NCBI GenBank assembly: GCA_002433025.1
Contig: DJGZ01000077.1
Location: 1 to 25,990, forward strand
DNA from: Bacteroidales bacterium UBA5833
GTDB lineage: Bacteria; Bacteroidota; Bacteroidia; Bacteroidales; Lentimicrobiaceae
Length of the DNA: 25,990 nucleotides
Reading direction: 5' to 3'
Shown: positions 16,201 to 24,447 of the stretch, one piece after another
Layout: each line of letters begins with the position of its first letter
How positions within the stretch are numbered: position 1 is the first letter of the stretch
Notes under the pieces: model-generated
Seen by the model: the letters and a program-made list of their open reading frames with translations, nothing else
Database searches by the model: none
What the model was told of the DNA's origin: nothing
Program-made: the position numbers and the translations under genes

Positions 16201-16245
16201 ACCGGCGCACCAGCAAGCAATAAAAAGCCGGCATACAAAAACCGC

Positions 16246-17148
16246 CTAATCCGAAAAAGTAAGGAGATCGCGGAAACAGATCTTCACGAAGAAATTATAC
16301 TGCGGATAAAATCCTCTGGCTGACTCCAGATTGATCTGTTTATAGTAGACTGTTAATCCGGGTTCGATGGCAATGGCCTGACTGAACTCAAACCGGGCGC
16401 CGATGGTTCCGAAAACGCCGAATCCGATACCTCCCTGCCTGATTTCGTAGGCCTGCTGGGTACCTCCCGGCACGTAGGGCCTTGTTCCATAAATATTCAC
16501 CAGGTTATATACCTTTTCTTCGATGCGCAACGCCGATTCTTCTACCAGGGTGTTATTCATGTTAACTCCTCCGCCAAGGGTAAAGCGGGCTACCCTCGAA
16601 TTTCCGAAAGCATGCGTGAATCCGAGGTCTACAAGATTGCGCTCTTCCGTCCCGTATATACTGAAAAGCCGTATATCAGGTTCGGCCAGGTAATCAACCG
16701 GAGGATCAACCTCAACGGATATCATATCGCGCGCCCTCAGCTTAGCATAAGAAAACTGGAGGTAAATCCCCGTGCGACAATTGAGGTCGTATTTCGCGAA
16801 AAGGCCGAAACTAAAAGCCGGATTATACCGCATATTCTCAGGATACTCGCGGATAAATACCGTATCATTGGCATTCAGCATGTAATAAATCTCATCATAC
16901 CAGTATTTATTCCTGAAAACATAATTTGCATTGTTTTCTTTTTCCGGTTTCCCGGAGTAGAAATCCGCCGTTCCGTTACCGGGAATATAAAACCCCGCTA
17001 TACCGCCATATTCCAGTCCGCTGCGCGATTTACATGTTTCCTCATCGGAATAATAATGATCCTGGGCTGCCGTCAGCAGCGGGAAAAATAATGATAGACA
17101 GGCGGACAGAAAATTCAGTCTCGGGATTCTTTGAAATTGATGATGCAT
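16246..17148 (-). CDS. predicted outer-membrane beta-barrel protein
   Basis: 300 residues from ATG 17148; a frame extension to 17169 would put seven polar residues before the signal peptide and pass the -7 box. The signal peptide (LNFLSACLSLFFPLLTAAQ) ends near residue 29. The rest alternates polar and hydrophobic residues in beta-strand style (FGLFAKYDL, GIYLQFSYAKL, GFGVFGTIGARFEF, GLTVYYKQINL) and finishes with an aromatic-rich strand, NFFVKICFRDLLTF, as in outer-membrane barrels. No specific family was recognised; its substrate or partner is unknown. It is divergent from the 919-residue membrane protein, with a 182-base shared upstream region. Confidence 0.8.
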   Translation of the reverse strand: MHHQFQRIPRLNFLSACLSLFFPLLTAAQDHYYSDEETCKSRSGLEYGGIAGFYIPGNGTADFYSGKPEKENNANYVFRNKYWYDEIYYMLNANDTVFIREYPENMRYNPAFSFGLFAKYDLNCRTGIYLQFSYAKLRARDMISVEVDPPVDYLAEPDIRLFSIYGTEERNLVDLGFTHAFGNSRVARFTLGGGVNMNNTLVEESALRIEEKVYNLVNIYGTRPYVPGGTQQAYEIRQGGIGFGVFGTIGARFEFSQAIAIEPGLTVYYKQINLESARGFYPQYNFFVKICFRDLLTFSD

Positions 17149-17166
17149 GTTCCGGAGATTACAGTT

Positions 17167-17174
17167 CAAACCTA
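17167..17174 (-). promoter_or_regulatory. -7 box of the outer-membrane barrel gene
   Basis: On the reverse strand the sequence reads TAGGTTTG, a perfect TAnnTTTG match, 18 bases before ATG 17148. No clear -33 element. Confidence 0.5.
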
Positions 17175-17302
17175 CGCAATATTTCGCACAATCCGGTAAA
17201 ATGCAGCAAAAACATTGCCATGCAAAATCCTGCGAACTGTTATCAACAACTCATTGTTGATTAGTTCCACCTAAAACCCGGCAAAAACCAGCAAAAGCAC
17301 GC

Positions 17303-17310
17303 TAAATTTG
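17303..17310 (+). promoter_or_regulatory. -7 box of the 919-residue membrane protein gene
   Basis: TAAATTTG, a perfect TAnnTTTG match, 20 bases before ATG 17331. No clear -33 element. Confidence 0.55.
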
Positions 17311-17330
17311 AATACTCATAGCATAATGAT

Positions 17331-20090
17331 ATGAAAAAAATCTGGATCATTCTGCTTTCGGTTGTGCTTTTGGCCGGACTGATTGCTGCCGGTATAGGTA
17401 TCCGCTCATATTACCTTTTTCTTAAACAGCCGCTTGCCCCGCTTACCCGCGCGATTCCGGAAAACACGGTGGTATTTATAAGATCGGGCTCTGTAACAGG
17501 CTTTATCGAAAAAACCCGGTCTTCAGGTTTAATCGATATACTGGAAAACAATGAAACCACAAAAGGCTTTCACACTTTATCTTCCTGGTTTGACTCCGTA
17601 AGCCACCTTGACGATTACCTGCGCAAGCTATTGGACGAGAACGAATTCCTGATCAGTTTCTCACCTGATTCGTTGGGCCGGCCTTCATTTCTGTTCGTTA
17701 TAAAGACAGGTAAAATTAGGGTGGCAACACTTAACTATCACTTACGCAATACGCTTAAAAAATCAGGGCATACAATAACTTCAGCCAGACATCAGCCTGC
17801 CGGGCTATATCACATACAGGGGGCTTCGGAAGAATCGTGGTATTATTTCTATCGCGGACTATTCGTCCTGAGTACCGACAGGTCTCTGCTTGAGCAATCC
17901 CTGGAGGCCATTAATGATGAATCCAGGCAAACCGGTGATGCGGCTCTCGTAAAACTGTCAGCGACTGCAGGTAAAAGGGTTGACGGGGTATTGTTTTTCA
18001 GAAATCGCCTGCTTTACAGTCAGTTAACCGGGCTGGGCGATAGTCCATTGCTGACAGCAAATTCTCCATTTGACGGATGGTCCGCACTTGACATATCGCT
18101 GAGAAAGGAAAAGATTCAGTTGAGTGGCTTCACCTGGAACGGGAAAGAAACCTCATTCCTGAGCGGACAAACACCGGTAAGTCAGGTTGATTTAAGCTAT
18201 ATACCTTTATCGGCTGCCTTCGGGTTTACGTTGCTTCTGAGCGATCCTGTTGCCTATGTAAACCAGTTTACTCCCTGCGACACCCTGCATGTAACCGGAT
18301 TTGATACGATCAATTCAATTCCTGTAAAGGAAGTTTTCAGGATGCGGGAGCACCTTTGGTCATGGGCCGGGCCCGGCATTAGTTATGTTGCCAGGGCGCC
18401 GTACCTTCAGAACAATAAAAAAACTGCCATGTTGCTCATTAGCAGCAAGTGCCGCGACAGCGCAGAAATGGCCCTGCGACCATTCCTGCAGGCAACGGGG
18501 GGCAAGGCTGAAAAGCTGATGGCTTCCGGATTACCCGCAAAATTATGGGGCCCCTGGTTTGACCTGCAGGATCCGCTCTACTGTTATATAGGCCAGAACG
18601 TTGTAGCATTTTCACATTCCTGCAACTTCCTTAGCTCCTATGCCAGCGAGCAGGAAGCGGGAACCGGCGGCATGAACCACGCTTCCTTCAACGGTTTGCA
18701 AAACGATTTGATCGACAAAAGTAATCTCATTTTTTATCTTAAACCGGATCAACTGGTAAAAATGCTTACAGATCAGGGAAAGAAAGGCAAACAGAGTACA
18801 GCAGCCATGTGGACATCCTATTTTTCAGGGTTTGATCAGCTGATAATGAATTTCAATGCCGGATCTCCCATGCTGTATGCACAGGGAAGCCTTCATTTCA
18901 AGGATGAATTAACCCGTACCAGACACATAGCCGATATTGCACCTCCTGAAAAAGCCGGATCCGGGCCGGAGGAACCTGAGAAAACAAAATCCCGGATTCA
19001 GGAACAGGCGAAAATGCCTGCTGTGGCTAAAAAGCCCGGCAAAACAGCTGATTTTGTTTCAGTGCCTGTGGTTATTGCCGGAGAGAAGCCGGGAGAAAGG
19101 CTGATCGCCATGTTCACTGCAAAAAACACCCTTGAAGTGTATGATTATGAGGGAGGTTACAGGTGGTCATTCCAGTGCAGGGGAAATGTAACCGGGGATA
19201 TTTATGAAGCTGATTACAGAAAAAATGGCCAAAGGCATTACCTTGTTTTTACTAAGGAATATCTGCACATCCTCGACCGGAATGGTAAAGAAATCAAGGG
19301 TTCGCCGGTAGCTTTACCGGAAAAAGCCATCGGCAGTGCTGCCCTGTTCGACTATGACAGGAAGCGCGATTACAGGGTCATTTATGAAGGGCATGACAAT
19401 CTGATCCACAACATCACACTGAGGGGAGAACCTCTGCCCGACTGGCAGAAACCGCGGATTGGCAACCTTGCAGGGAAAACAGAATTTTTCAGAACCGGAG
19501 GAAGGGATTACCTGATCTTTGGTACAGGAGAAGGGCGCCTGTTAATCACCGATCGCAGAGGAAGGGAGAGAATCAGCGTTCCGGCAAATTTCAGGAAATC
19601 CCGCGGCGCAGAACTCTTCGAAAACAAAACCAACAGCAAAGGACTCTTCCTCACCGCTTCAGACGATGGCCGGCTTGCCTACATTACCGAAGATGGCATT
19701 ATCTCTTACAGTAGTTTCGGCGATTTCGGAAAACACCCATGGTTCCTTTATGCCGACTTCGATGGCGATGGTTCTCATGATTTTATTTTTGCAGGCAATG
19801 ACCAGATAAGCGTATTCTCCAGGATGAAAGGCACCATTGCCTCTAAATCAATCAAAGGCAGCCGGTTTAGTAAACCCTTTCTATACATTTCCCTGTCGGG
19901 GGAGCGATGGCTCGCAATACGTGATGAAAAATCAGACCGGGTGGTTGTTATGCGCAGCCGGGGCTCAGCTCAGGAATTAAACAATCTTACAAGTGAAACA
20001 GATCCGGTAATTTTCAATCCTGGAGGCAGGCGGAAGGAAGTGCTTGTTACTACCAGAAAGGGGAAACTGATACTGACCCCTATACAATAA
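17331..20090 (+). CDS. membrane-anchored protein with C-terminal beta-propeller-like repeats
   Basis: 919 residues. One N-terminal membrane segment (IWIILLSVVLLAGLIAAGIGI, residues 4-24) with no cleavage site, so it is probably anchored in the inner membrane with the bulk in the periplasm. Residues ~40-530 form a large mixed domain beginning PENTVVFIRSGSVTGFIE, vaguely like DUF3352-type proteins. A charged, Pro/Lys/Glu-rich linker runs from about 533 to 575. The C-terminal ~340 residues show repeated propeller-style blades (TKEYLHILDRNGKEIKG, GEGRLLITDRRGRERIS, DDGRLAYITEDGIISY) and a calcium-type motif, DFDGDGSHD (809-817), as in FG-GAP or VCBS repeats. A scaffold in envelope assembly is plausible, but the function is unknown. 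A strong terminator follows. Confidence 0.85.
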   Translation: MKKIWIILLSVVLLAGLIAAGIGIRSYYLFLKQPLAPLTRAIPENTVVFIRSGSVTGFIEKTRSSGLIDILENNETTKGFHTLSSWFDSVSHLDDYLRKLLDENEFLISFSPDSLGRPSFLFVIKTGKIRVATLNYHLRNTLKKSGHTITSARHQPAGLYHIQGASEESWYYFYRGLFVLSTDRSLLEQSLEAINDESRQTGDAALVKLSATAGKRVDGVLFFRNRLLYSQLTGLGDSPLLTANSPFDGWSALDISLRKEKIQLSGFTWNGKETSFLSGQTPVSQVDLSYIPLSAAFGFTLLLSDPVAYVNQFTPCDTLHVTGFDTINSIPVKEVFRMREHLWSWAGPGISYVARAPYLQNNKKTAMLLISSKCRDSAEMALRPFLQATGGKAEKLMASGLPAKLWGPWFDLQDPLYCYIGQNVVAFSHSCNFLSSYASEQEAGTGGMNHASFNGLQNDLIDKSNLIFYLKPDQLVKMLTDQGKKGKQSTAAMWTSYFSGFDQLIMNFNAGSPMLYAQGSLHFKDELTRTRHIADIAPPEKAGSGPEEPEKTKSRIQEQAKMPAVAKKPGKTADFVSVPVVIAGEKPGERLIAMFTAKNTLEVYDYEGGYRWSFQCRGNVTGDIYEADYRKNGQRHYLVFTKEYLHILDRNGKEIKGSPVALPEKAIGSAALFDYDRKRDYRVIYEGHDNLIHNITLRGEPLPDWQKPRIGNLAGKTEFFRTGGRDYLIFGTGEGRLLITDRRGRERISVPANFRKSRGAELFENKTNSKGLFLTASDDGRLAYITEDGIISYSSFGDFGKHPWFLYADFDGDGSHDFIFAGNDQISVFSRMKGTIASKSIKGSRFSKPFLYISLSGERWLAIRDEKSDRVVVMRSRGSAQELNNLTSETDPVIFNPGGRRKEVLVTTRKGKLILTPIQ

Positions 20091-20116
20091 AAAGCGCCGC
20101 TGAAGCGGCGCTTTTT
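20091..20116 (+). terminator. Rho-independent terminator after the propeller protein gene
   Basis: AAAGCGCCGC (20091-20100), loop TGAA, GCGGCGCTTT (20105-20114), with the T run continuing to 20116. The stem begins two bases after the stop codon. Confidence 0.92.
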
Positions 20117-20405
20117 AACCAATTTATTAACCAAATTTTATTAACCACAACACCGCTGTTTCTTTGATCAGGGATTTGTATCTGTCAGGACATGCCAGGA
20201 TCCGGACAAAACCGATCTCAAAAAGCCGGTTGTTGATTATTTATCCTGAAATGACAAAAAAGTAATCCCGTTTTCAGAAAATATTTTCATTTTTTTTCGT
20301 TTCGCTCCGGGCAGGAATTCACACAAGATCACATATAACTGCATACCAGCACCTTACAACACATTTGTATTAAAAAAATTCAAAGGGCCGGAAACAATGA
20401 ATACA
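20117..20405. other. intergenic gap with TTAACC repeats
   Basis: About 290 bases between tail-facing genes. It starts with three TTAACC copies at 20115, 20127 and 20141 (spacing 12 and 14), then AT-rich sequence with a T-run around 20280-20298. No gene, RNA or clear terminator for the reverse-strand gene was seen. Confidence 0.5.
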
Positions 20406-21392
20406 TCATCTGGATAATTTCAACACAGTCCCTGCTTCCGGTTCATGGCCTGCCTGTATACCATTCAATTTATAAAGCGATTGCAGCCTGATGCCGAAAA
20501 ATTGTGCGATATCACGCATGCTTTCGCCATCTGCAACGGTGTGTCGCTTCGAAGGCACTTTCCGTTTTTTGGGTGTGATATAAATCGCTTGACCTTCCTG
20601 AATGATCTCATGTTTCCCAAGCTCATTGTACCTGAGTAACTGAAAACCATGGATGCCAAAGTCCTTTGCAATAATATGCACGTCATCGCCTGAACGGGCA
20701 AAGGTAAGTTTCACCCCGTTGTTGATATAAACAGCCCGGTTGCCTTCGGAAATTTCGTCAAACTTTACATTCGAGGGGCTGAGTCGGATGCCCGCAGAAT
20801 GAACTGGTAACGAAGACTGGTATTCTTTTTTTTCCTTTTTACCTTTATCAGCTAAATAAGGACCTGCGGGGGCACTGTCGTACAAATAAAGTTCATTCTC
20901 TTCAATAATCCGGATCAGGATCTCGGCATAGCGCGGGTTGGTGGCATATCCGGCACTTTTGAGTCCATGCGCCCATCCTTTATAATCCCTGATATCCAGA
21001 CTGAACAGTCCGGCATAGCGGGGTCTTGTGGTCAGAAAAAGCGAATGGTCGTTAAAAGATTCTTCAGCCGAAGCGTATTTACGGAAACATTCATCTTTGG
21101 CATCATCATCCATGGTATAGGTCATACCGGTCCATTCCTTGTGGCATTTGATTCCGAAGTGGTTGTTTGCATTTACCGCCAGTTCAGAGTTGCCGATGCC
21201 CGACTCCAGCAGGCCCTGGGCCAGGGTGATGCTGGCCGGGATCTTATATTCGTGCATCTTTTTAACAGCAATATCCCGGTATTTCTCAATGTAACCCGAG
21301 TAGGCCTGATTACGGGCAGCCGGTTGTGATATCAATGACAAAGGAAAATGCCAGAAAAGAATAATTACAACTGAAACAATGCTGATCCTCAT
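20406..21392 (-). CDS. secreted glucosaminidase (GH73) with two LysM domains
   Basis: 328 residues. The signal peptide (MRISIVSVVIILFWHFPLSLIS) ends near residue 22. Residues ~35-165 form a GH73 / FlgJ-type N-acetylglucosaminidase domain: ITLAQGLLESGIGNSELA with the likely catalytic Glu63, NNHFGIKC, FRKYASAEESFNDHS, and YATNPRYAEIL. A Lys-rich linker (GKKEKKEYQ) leads to two LysM-type modules, about 228-270 (weaker, DVHIIAKDFGIHGFQLLRYNEL) and 280-327 (clear, HTVADGESMRDIAQFFGI). By family it cleaves peptidoglycan glycan strands in the periplasm during wall remodelling or cell separation, with LysM giving wall affinity. It is monocistronic on the reverse strand with its own -7 box. Confidence 0.92.
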   Translation of the reverse strand: MRISIVSVVIILFWHFPLSLISQPAARNQAYSGYIEKYRDIAVKKMHEYKIPASITLAQGLLESGIGNSELAVNANNHFGIKCHKEWTGMTYTMDDDAKDECFRKYASAEESFNDHSLFLTTRPRYAGLFSLDIRDYKGWAHGLKSAGYATNPRYAEILIRIIEENELYLYDSAPAGPYLADKGKKEKKEYQSSLPVHSAGIRLSPSNVKFDEISEGNRAVYINNGVKLTFARSGDDVHIIAKDFGIHGFQLLRYNELGKHEIIQEGQAIYITPKKRKVPSKRHTVADGESMRDIAQFFGIRLQSLYKLNGIQAGHEPEAGTVLKLSR

Positions 21393-21409
21393 GATCCGAA
21401 AATTTCAGA

Positions 21410-21417
21410 CAAAGATA
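21410..21417 (-). promoter_or_regulatory. -7 box of the glucosaminidase gene
   Basis: On the reverse strand it reads TATCTTTG, a perfect TAnnTTTG match, 17 bases before ATG 21392. No clear -33 element. Confidence 0.55.
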
Positions 21418-21633
21418 AGCAACCTGCAAAAGCGGGAAGCATAAAACGCGAAAAGCACCGGAACAAAAATCAGGCTGCAAGGATCTTATGCCCACTGGTA
21501 GAAATCAGCATACGATTAAAAATAAATGATTTATGGCAATGCGCCCGATTTGAAAGAATATCTATCCTCCCAATCGTCAAAATGTGTAATTTAGTGCAAT
21601 GAAAATACACACTTTCCCACAAGTGAAATAACG

Positions 21634-22320
21634 ATGCAGGAACCTACCATACTGATCGTTGAAGATCATGTTAAAATGGCTGATTCGATCAGCAGCGGCC
21701 TTGAAGAAAACGGGTTTAAAACCGAAGTGGCTTACGACGGCTTTATCGGCAAACGGCTGACTGATGCAAAGGAATACGATCTGATCATTTTAGATGTGAA
21801 TCTTCCTCAGATCAACGGTTATGAGCTGTGTGCAATGATCAGGGCTAAAAACCCGTCGGTTCCGGTAATTATGCTTACCGCCCTGGGCAGCACCGAAGAT
21901 AAACTACTTGGATTTGACAAAGGAGCTGATGATTATATTGTTAAACCGTTTGAGTTCAGGGAATTACTGGCCAGGATCAAAGCCCTGTTAAAGCGGTCGC
22001 ATACAGAGTCGAGAAGCGAACAGTTACTCAGGGTTGCCGATCTTGTCATTGACCTTGACAGTAAATCTGTTCGCCGGGGTGAAACACCAATTGACCTTAC
22101 TGCAAAAGAATTTGCGCTGCTCGAATACCTTGTGCGCAACAAAGGCAGGGTTGTTTCGAAAGCCGATATCGCCGAGAAAATATGGAATATCAATTTCGAT
22201 ACAGGCACCAATGTAATTGAAGTCTATGTAAATTTCCTGCGTAAAAAAATAGACAGGAACTTTCCCGTAAAGCTGATCCATACCCATATTGGCATGGGCT
22301 ACATTTTAAAAGAGATGTAA
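21634..22320 (+). CDS. OmpR/PhoB-family response regulator
   Basis: 228 residues, the usual length. The receiver domain (1-120) has the acidic pair Glu10/Asp11, the phosphorylation site Asp54 in LIILDVNLP, Thr82 in MLTALGS and Lys104 in YIVKPFEF. A linker is followed by a C-terminal winged-helix DNA-binding domain (~128-226) with LTAKEFALLEYLVRNKGRVVSK, the recognition-helix region NVIEVYVNFLRKKID, and HIGMGYIL at the end. It acts as a phosphorylation-controlled transcription factor with the kinase encoded four bases downstream. The inducing signal and targets cannot be read from the sequence. A one-mismatch -7 box (TAATTTAG, 21587-21594) lies 39 bases upstream. Confidence 0.95.
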   Translation: MQEPTILIVEDHVKMADSISSGLEENGFKTEVAYDGFIGKRLTDAKEYDLIILDVNLPQINGYELCAMIRAKNPSVPVIMLTALGSTEDKLLGFDKGADDYIVKPFEFRELLARIKALLKRSHTESRSEQLLRVADLVIDLDSKSVRRGETPIDLTAKEFALLEYLVRNKGRVVSKADIAEKIWNINFDTGTNVIEVYVNFLRKKIDRNFPVKLIHTHIGMGYILKEM

Positions 22321-22324
22321 ACAT

Positions 22325-23698
22325 ATGCAGATAAGGACCAGATTAAGTCTGCAGTTTGCCCTGCTTGTAGGCAGCATATTAATCGCATTTTCTGTATTGA
22401 TCTATGCCCTGTCGGCCAATTACCGCAAGCAGGAGTTCACCGAAAGGCTGCGCGAAAAGGCCATAAATTCAGCAAAACTGCTGATTGATGTTGAAGAGAT
22501 CAACAACGACCTGATGCGGATTATCGACAGCACCAATTACAGTTCCCTGGAGGATGTGGAGGTCGTAGTATTTGACTACTTCAAGCGGTCAAAGATTTAC
22601 GTTTCAGGTAAAACTGCGGGGCTTGAAATCACCGAAGAATTGCTGGCAAAAGCGAGGACCAGCGAAGAATTCCGTTTCAGGCAAGGCAGCCGCGAGGCCA
22701 TAGGCCTGCTCTATACAAACGGATTAAGGCGTTTTGTTGTATTCGCATCTGCCACTGACCGGTATGGGATCACAAAACTTAACAACCTCCTGTTGGTGCT
22801 TTTGATTGGCCTGCTGGCTTCCATAGGTTTGACAATTATTACGGGTCTGTTTTTCTCGCGGCAGGCACTCAGGCCGATCTCCAATGTAATCAGTCAGGTT
22901 TCCTCCATTACGGCTTCAAACCTGGAGCAACGGGTTGATGAAGGCAACGGATCGGATGAGATTGCCCGGCTGGCCATTACCTTCAACGAAATGCTGGTCC
23001 GTATCGAAAAAGCATTTCAGATCCAGAAAAGCTTTGTTTCAAATGCTTCGCATGAACTGAGAACACCGCTCGCGTCGATAACAAGCCAGATTGAAGTGGC
23101 ACTGATGAAATCAAGAAATCCTGATGAATACAGGGACATATTACATTCGCTGCTCGACGATGCCCGCAGCCTCAGCAGCCTGTCAAACAATCTGCTTGAA
23201 ATTGCCCGTGCCGAGCAGGACACCCATGCCTTGAAAAGAATGCCTGTAAGGCTGGATGAACTTCTGCTGGAAACCCAGAGTGAGGTTGAACTGCTGCACC
23301 CCGAATACCAAATTGAGATTGTTATCAATGACAATACTGATGAGGAAAAGGAACCAACCGTCAATGGAAACGAAAACCTGCTGAAGCTGATATTTACCAA
23401 CCTTATTGACAATGCCTGCAAATTCTCATCCGGGAAACCGGTTAAAGCAATGCTTGAATACAACCCAGATTGTGCGGTGATTACTGTTCAGGATGAGGGA
23501 ATCGGCATCAGCCCTGATGAACAGCTGAGGATATTTGAACCGTTTTACAGGGCAAGGAACGCGATAAATCACCCCGGACACGGAATCGGATTATCTCTTA
23601 TACAAAAAATCGCCACACTGCACGGAGGCTCTATTACGATTGATTCCAATGAAAACGAGGGAACTACCGTGAAAGTCTGCCTTCCTTACACTCATTAA
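22325..23698 (+). CDS. sensor histidine kinase (HAMP, HisKA, HATPase_c)
   Basis: 457 residues. First membrane segment at about 8-30 and second at about 155-178, with a ~120-residue periplasmic sensing loop between them that has no motif I recognise. HAMP domain follows (SRQALRPISNVISQV...DEIARLAITFNEML). The HisKA motif FVSNASHELRTPLAS places the phosphoacceptor at His243. The ATPase domain has the N box NLIDNACKF, G1 DEGIGIS, the F box IFEPFYRA, and G2 GHGIGLSL. All catalytic boxes are intact. It is the expected partner of the response regulator four bases upstream and is followed after three bases by rsmG. The layout is that of heavy-metal or envelope-stress type kinases, but the signal is unknown. 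Confidence 0.95.
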   Translation: MQIRTRLSLQFALLVGSILIAFSVLIYALSANYRKQEFTERLREKAINSAKLLIDVEEINNDLMRIIDSTNYSSLEDVEVVVFDYFKRSKIYVSGKTAGLEITEELLAKARTSEEFRFRQGSREAIGLLYTNGLRRFVVFASATDRYGITKLNNLLLVLLIGLLASIGLTIITGLFFSRQALRPISNVISQVSSITASNLEQRVDEGNGSDEIARLAITFNEMLVRIEKAFQIQKSFVSNASHELRTPLASITSQIEVALMKSRNPDEYRDILHSLLDDARSLSSLSNNLLEIARAEQDTHALKRMPVRLDELLLETQSEVELLHPEYQIEIVINDNTDEEKEPTVNGNENLLKLIFTNLIDNACKFSSGKPVKAMLEYNPDCAVITVQDEGIGISPDEQLRIFEPFYRARNAINHPGHGIGLSLIQKIATLHGGSITIDSNENEGTTVKVCLPYTH

Positions 23699-23701
23699 AA
23701 A

Positions 23702-24322
23702 ATGGAACTCATCCTGAAATATTTCCCGGATCTGACCCCCTGGCAAATCAGTTGCTTCGAAGCCATGCAACCGCTTTATACAGAGTGGAATGCAGCCATC
23801 AATGTGATATCGCGCAAAGACATAGATCATCTTTATGAACATCATATTCTGCATTCACTGGGGATCGCCCGTGTGATGCGTTTTGCGCCGGGCACCTCGG
23901 TGCTTGATGTTGGCACAGGGGGAGGATTTCCGGGAATTCCGCTGGCGGTAATGTTTCCTGAAGCACATTTCCACCTGATTGATTCAATAGGAAAAAAAAT
24001 TAAAGTTGTGGATGCAGTGGCCGCAGCGCTTGGCCTGAAAAATGTCACCAGCGAACAGTGCCGTGCTGAACAGCTTACCGAAAAGTATGACTTTGTCGTA
24101 AGCCGGGCAGTGACTTCACTACCTGAATTTACGTCATGGATAAGAAAAAATATTTACAAAAGAAACATCAATCCCCTGCACAACGGAATATTCTATATTA
24201 AAGGGGGCAACCTGACTGAAGAACTAAAACGATCGGCCGCCAAATACCAGATATATCATCTGAACCGTTATTTCACCGAAGAGTTTTTCGAAACAAAGTC
24301 GGTAGTTCACCTCTGGTTCTGA
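23702..24322 (+). CDS. rsmG: 16S rRNA (guanine527-N7)-methyltransferase
   Basis: 206 residues, normal length. It uses S-adenosylmethionine to methylate G527 of 16S rRNA; loss gives low-level streptomycin resistance in other bacteria. Visible: the N-terminal helical part YTEWNAAINVISRKDIDHLYEHHILHS split over residues ~21-48, the SAM site DVGTGGGFPGIPLA near 62, LIDSIGKKIKVVDAV near 85, and the VVSRAVTSLPEF motif near 121. It starts three bases after the histidine kinase stop, so it is co-transcribed with the two-component system. The start ATG directly after the stop is the only sensible one. Confidence 0.96.
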   Translation: MELILKYFPDLTPWQISCFEAMQPLYTEWNAAINVISRKDIDHLYEHHILHSLGIARVMRFAPGTSVLDVGTGGGFPGIPLAVMFPEAHFHLIDSIGKKIKVVDAVAAALGLKNVTSEQCRAEQLTEKYDFVVSRAVTSLPEFTSWIRKNIYKRNINPLHNGIFYIKGGNLTEELKRSAAKYQIYHLNRYFTEEFFETKSVVHLWF

Positions 24323-24447
24323 GCAACAAAGTCTGCAATAAATTGCATATCCAGGCCGTTATTCCTTCGCTTTATCAACCAAAAACAGTATTTTAGCCGG
24401 CCGCTTTCATTGAAATCAAATCAATAATCTTTTAATAAAACTCCATT

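Noticed and set aside
16612..17091. 159-residue forward frame opposite the outer-membrane barrel gene
   Set aside because: The reverse-strand protein has a signal peptide and barrel pattern; the forward frame has no coherent features.
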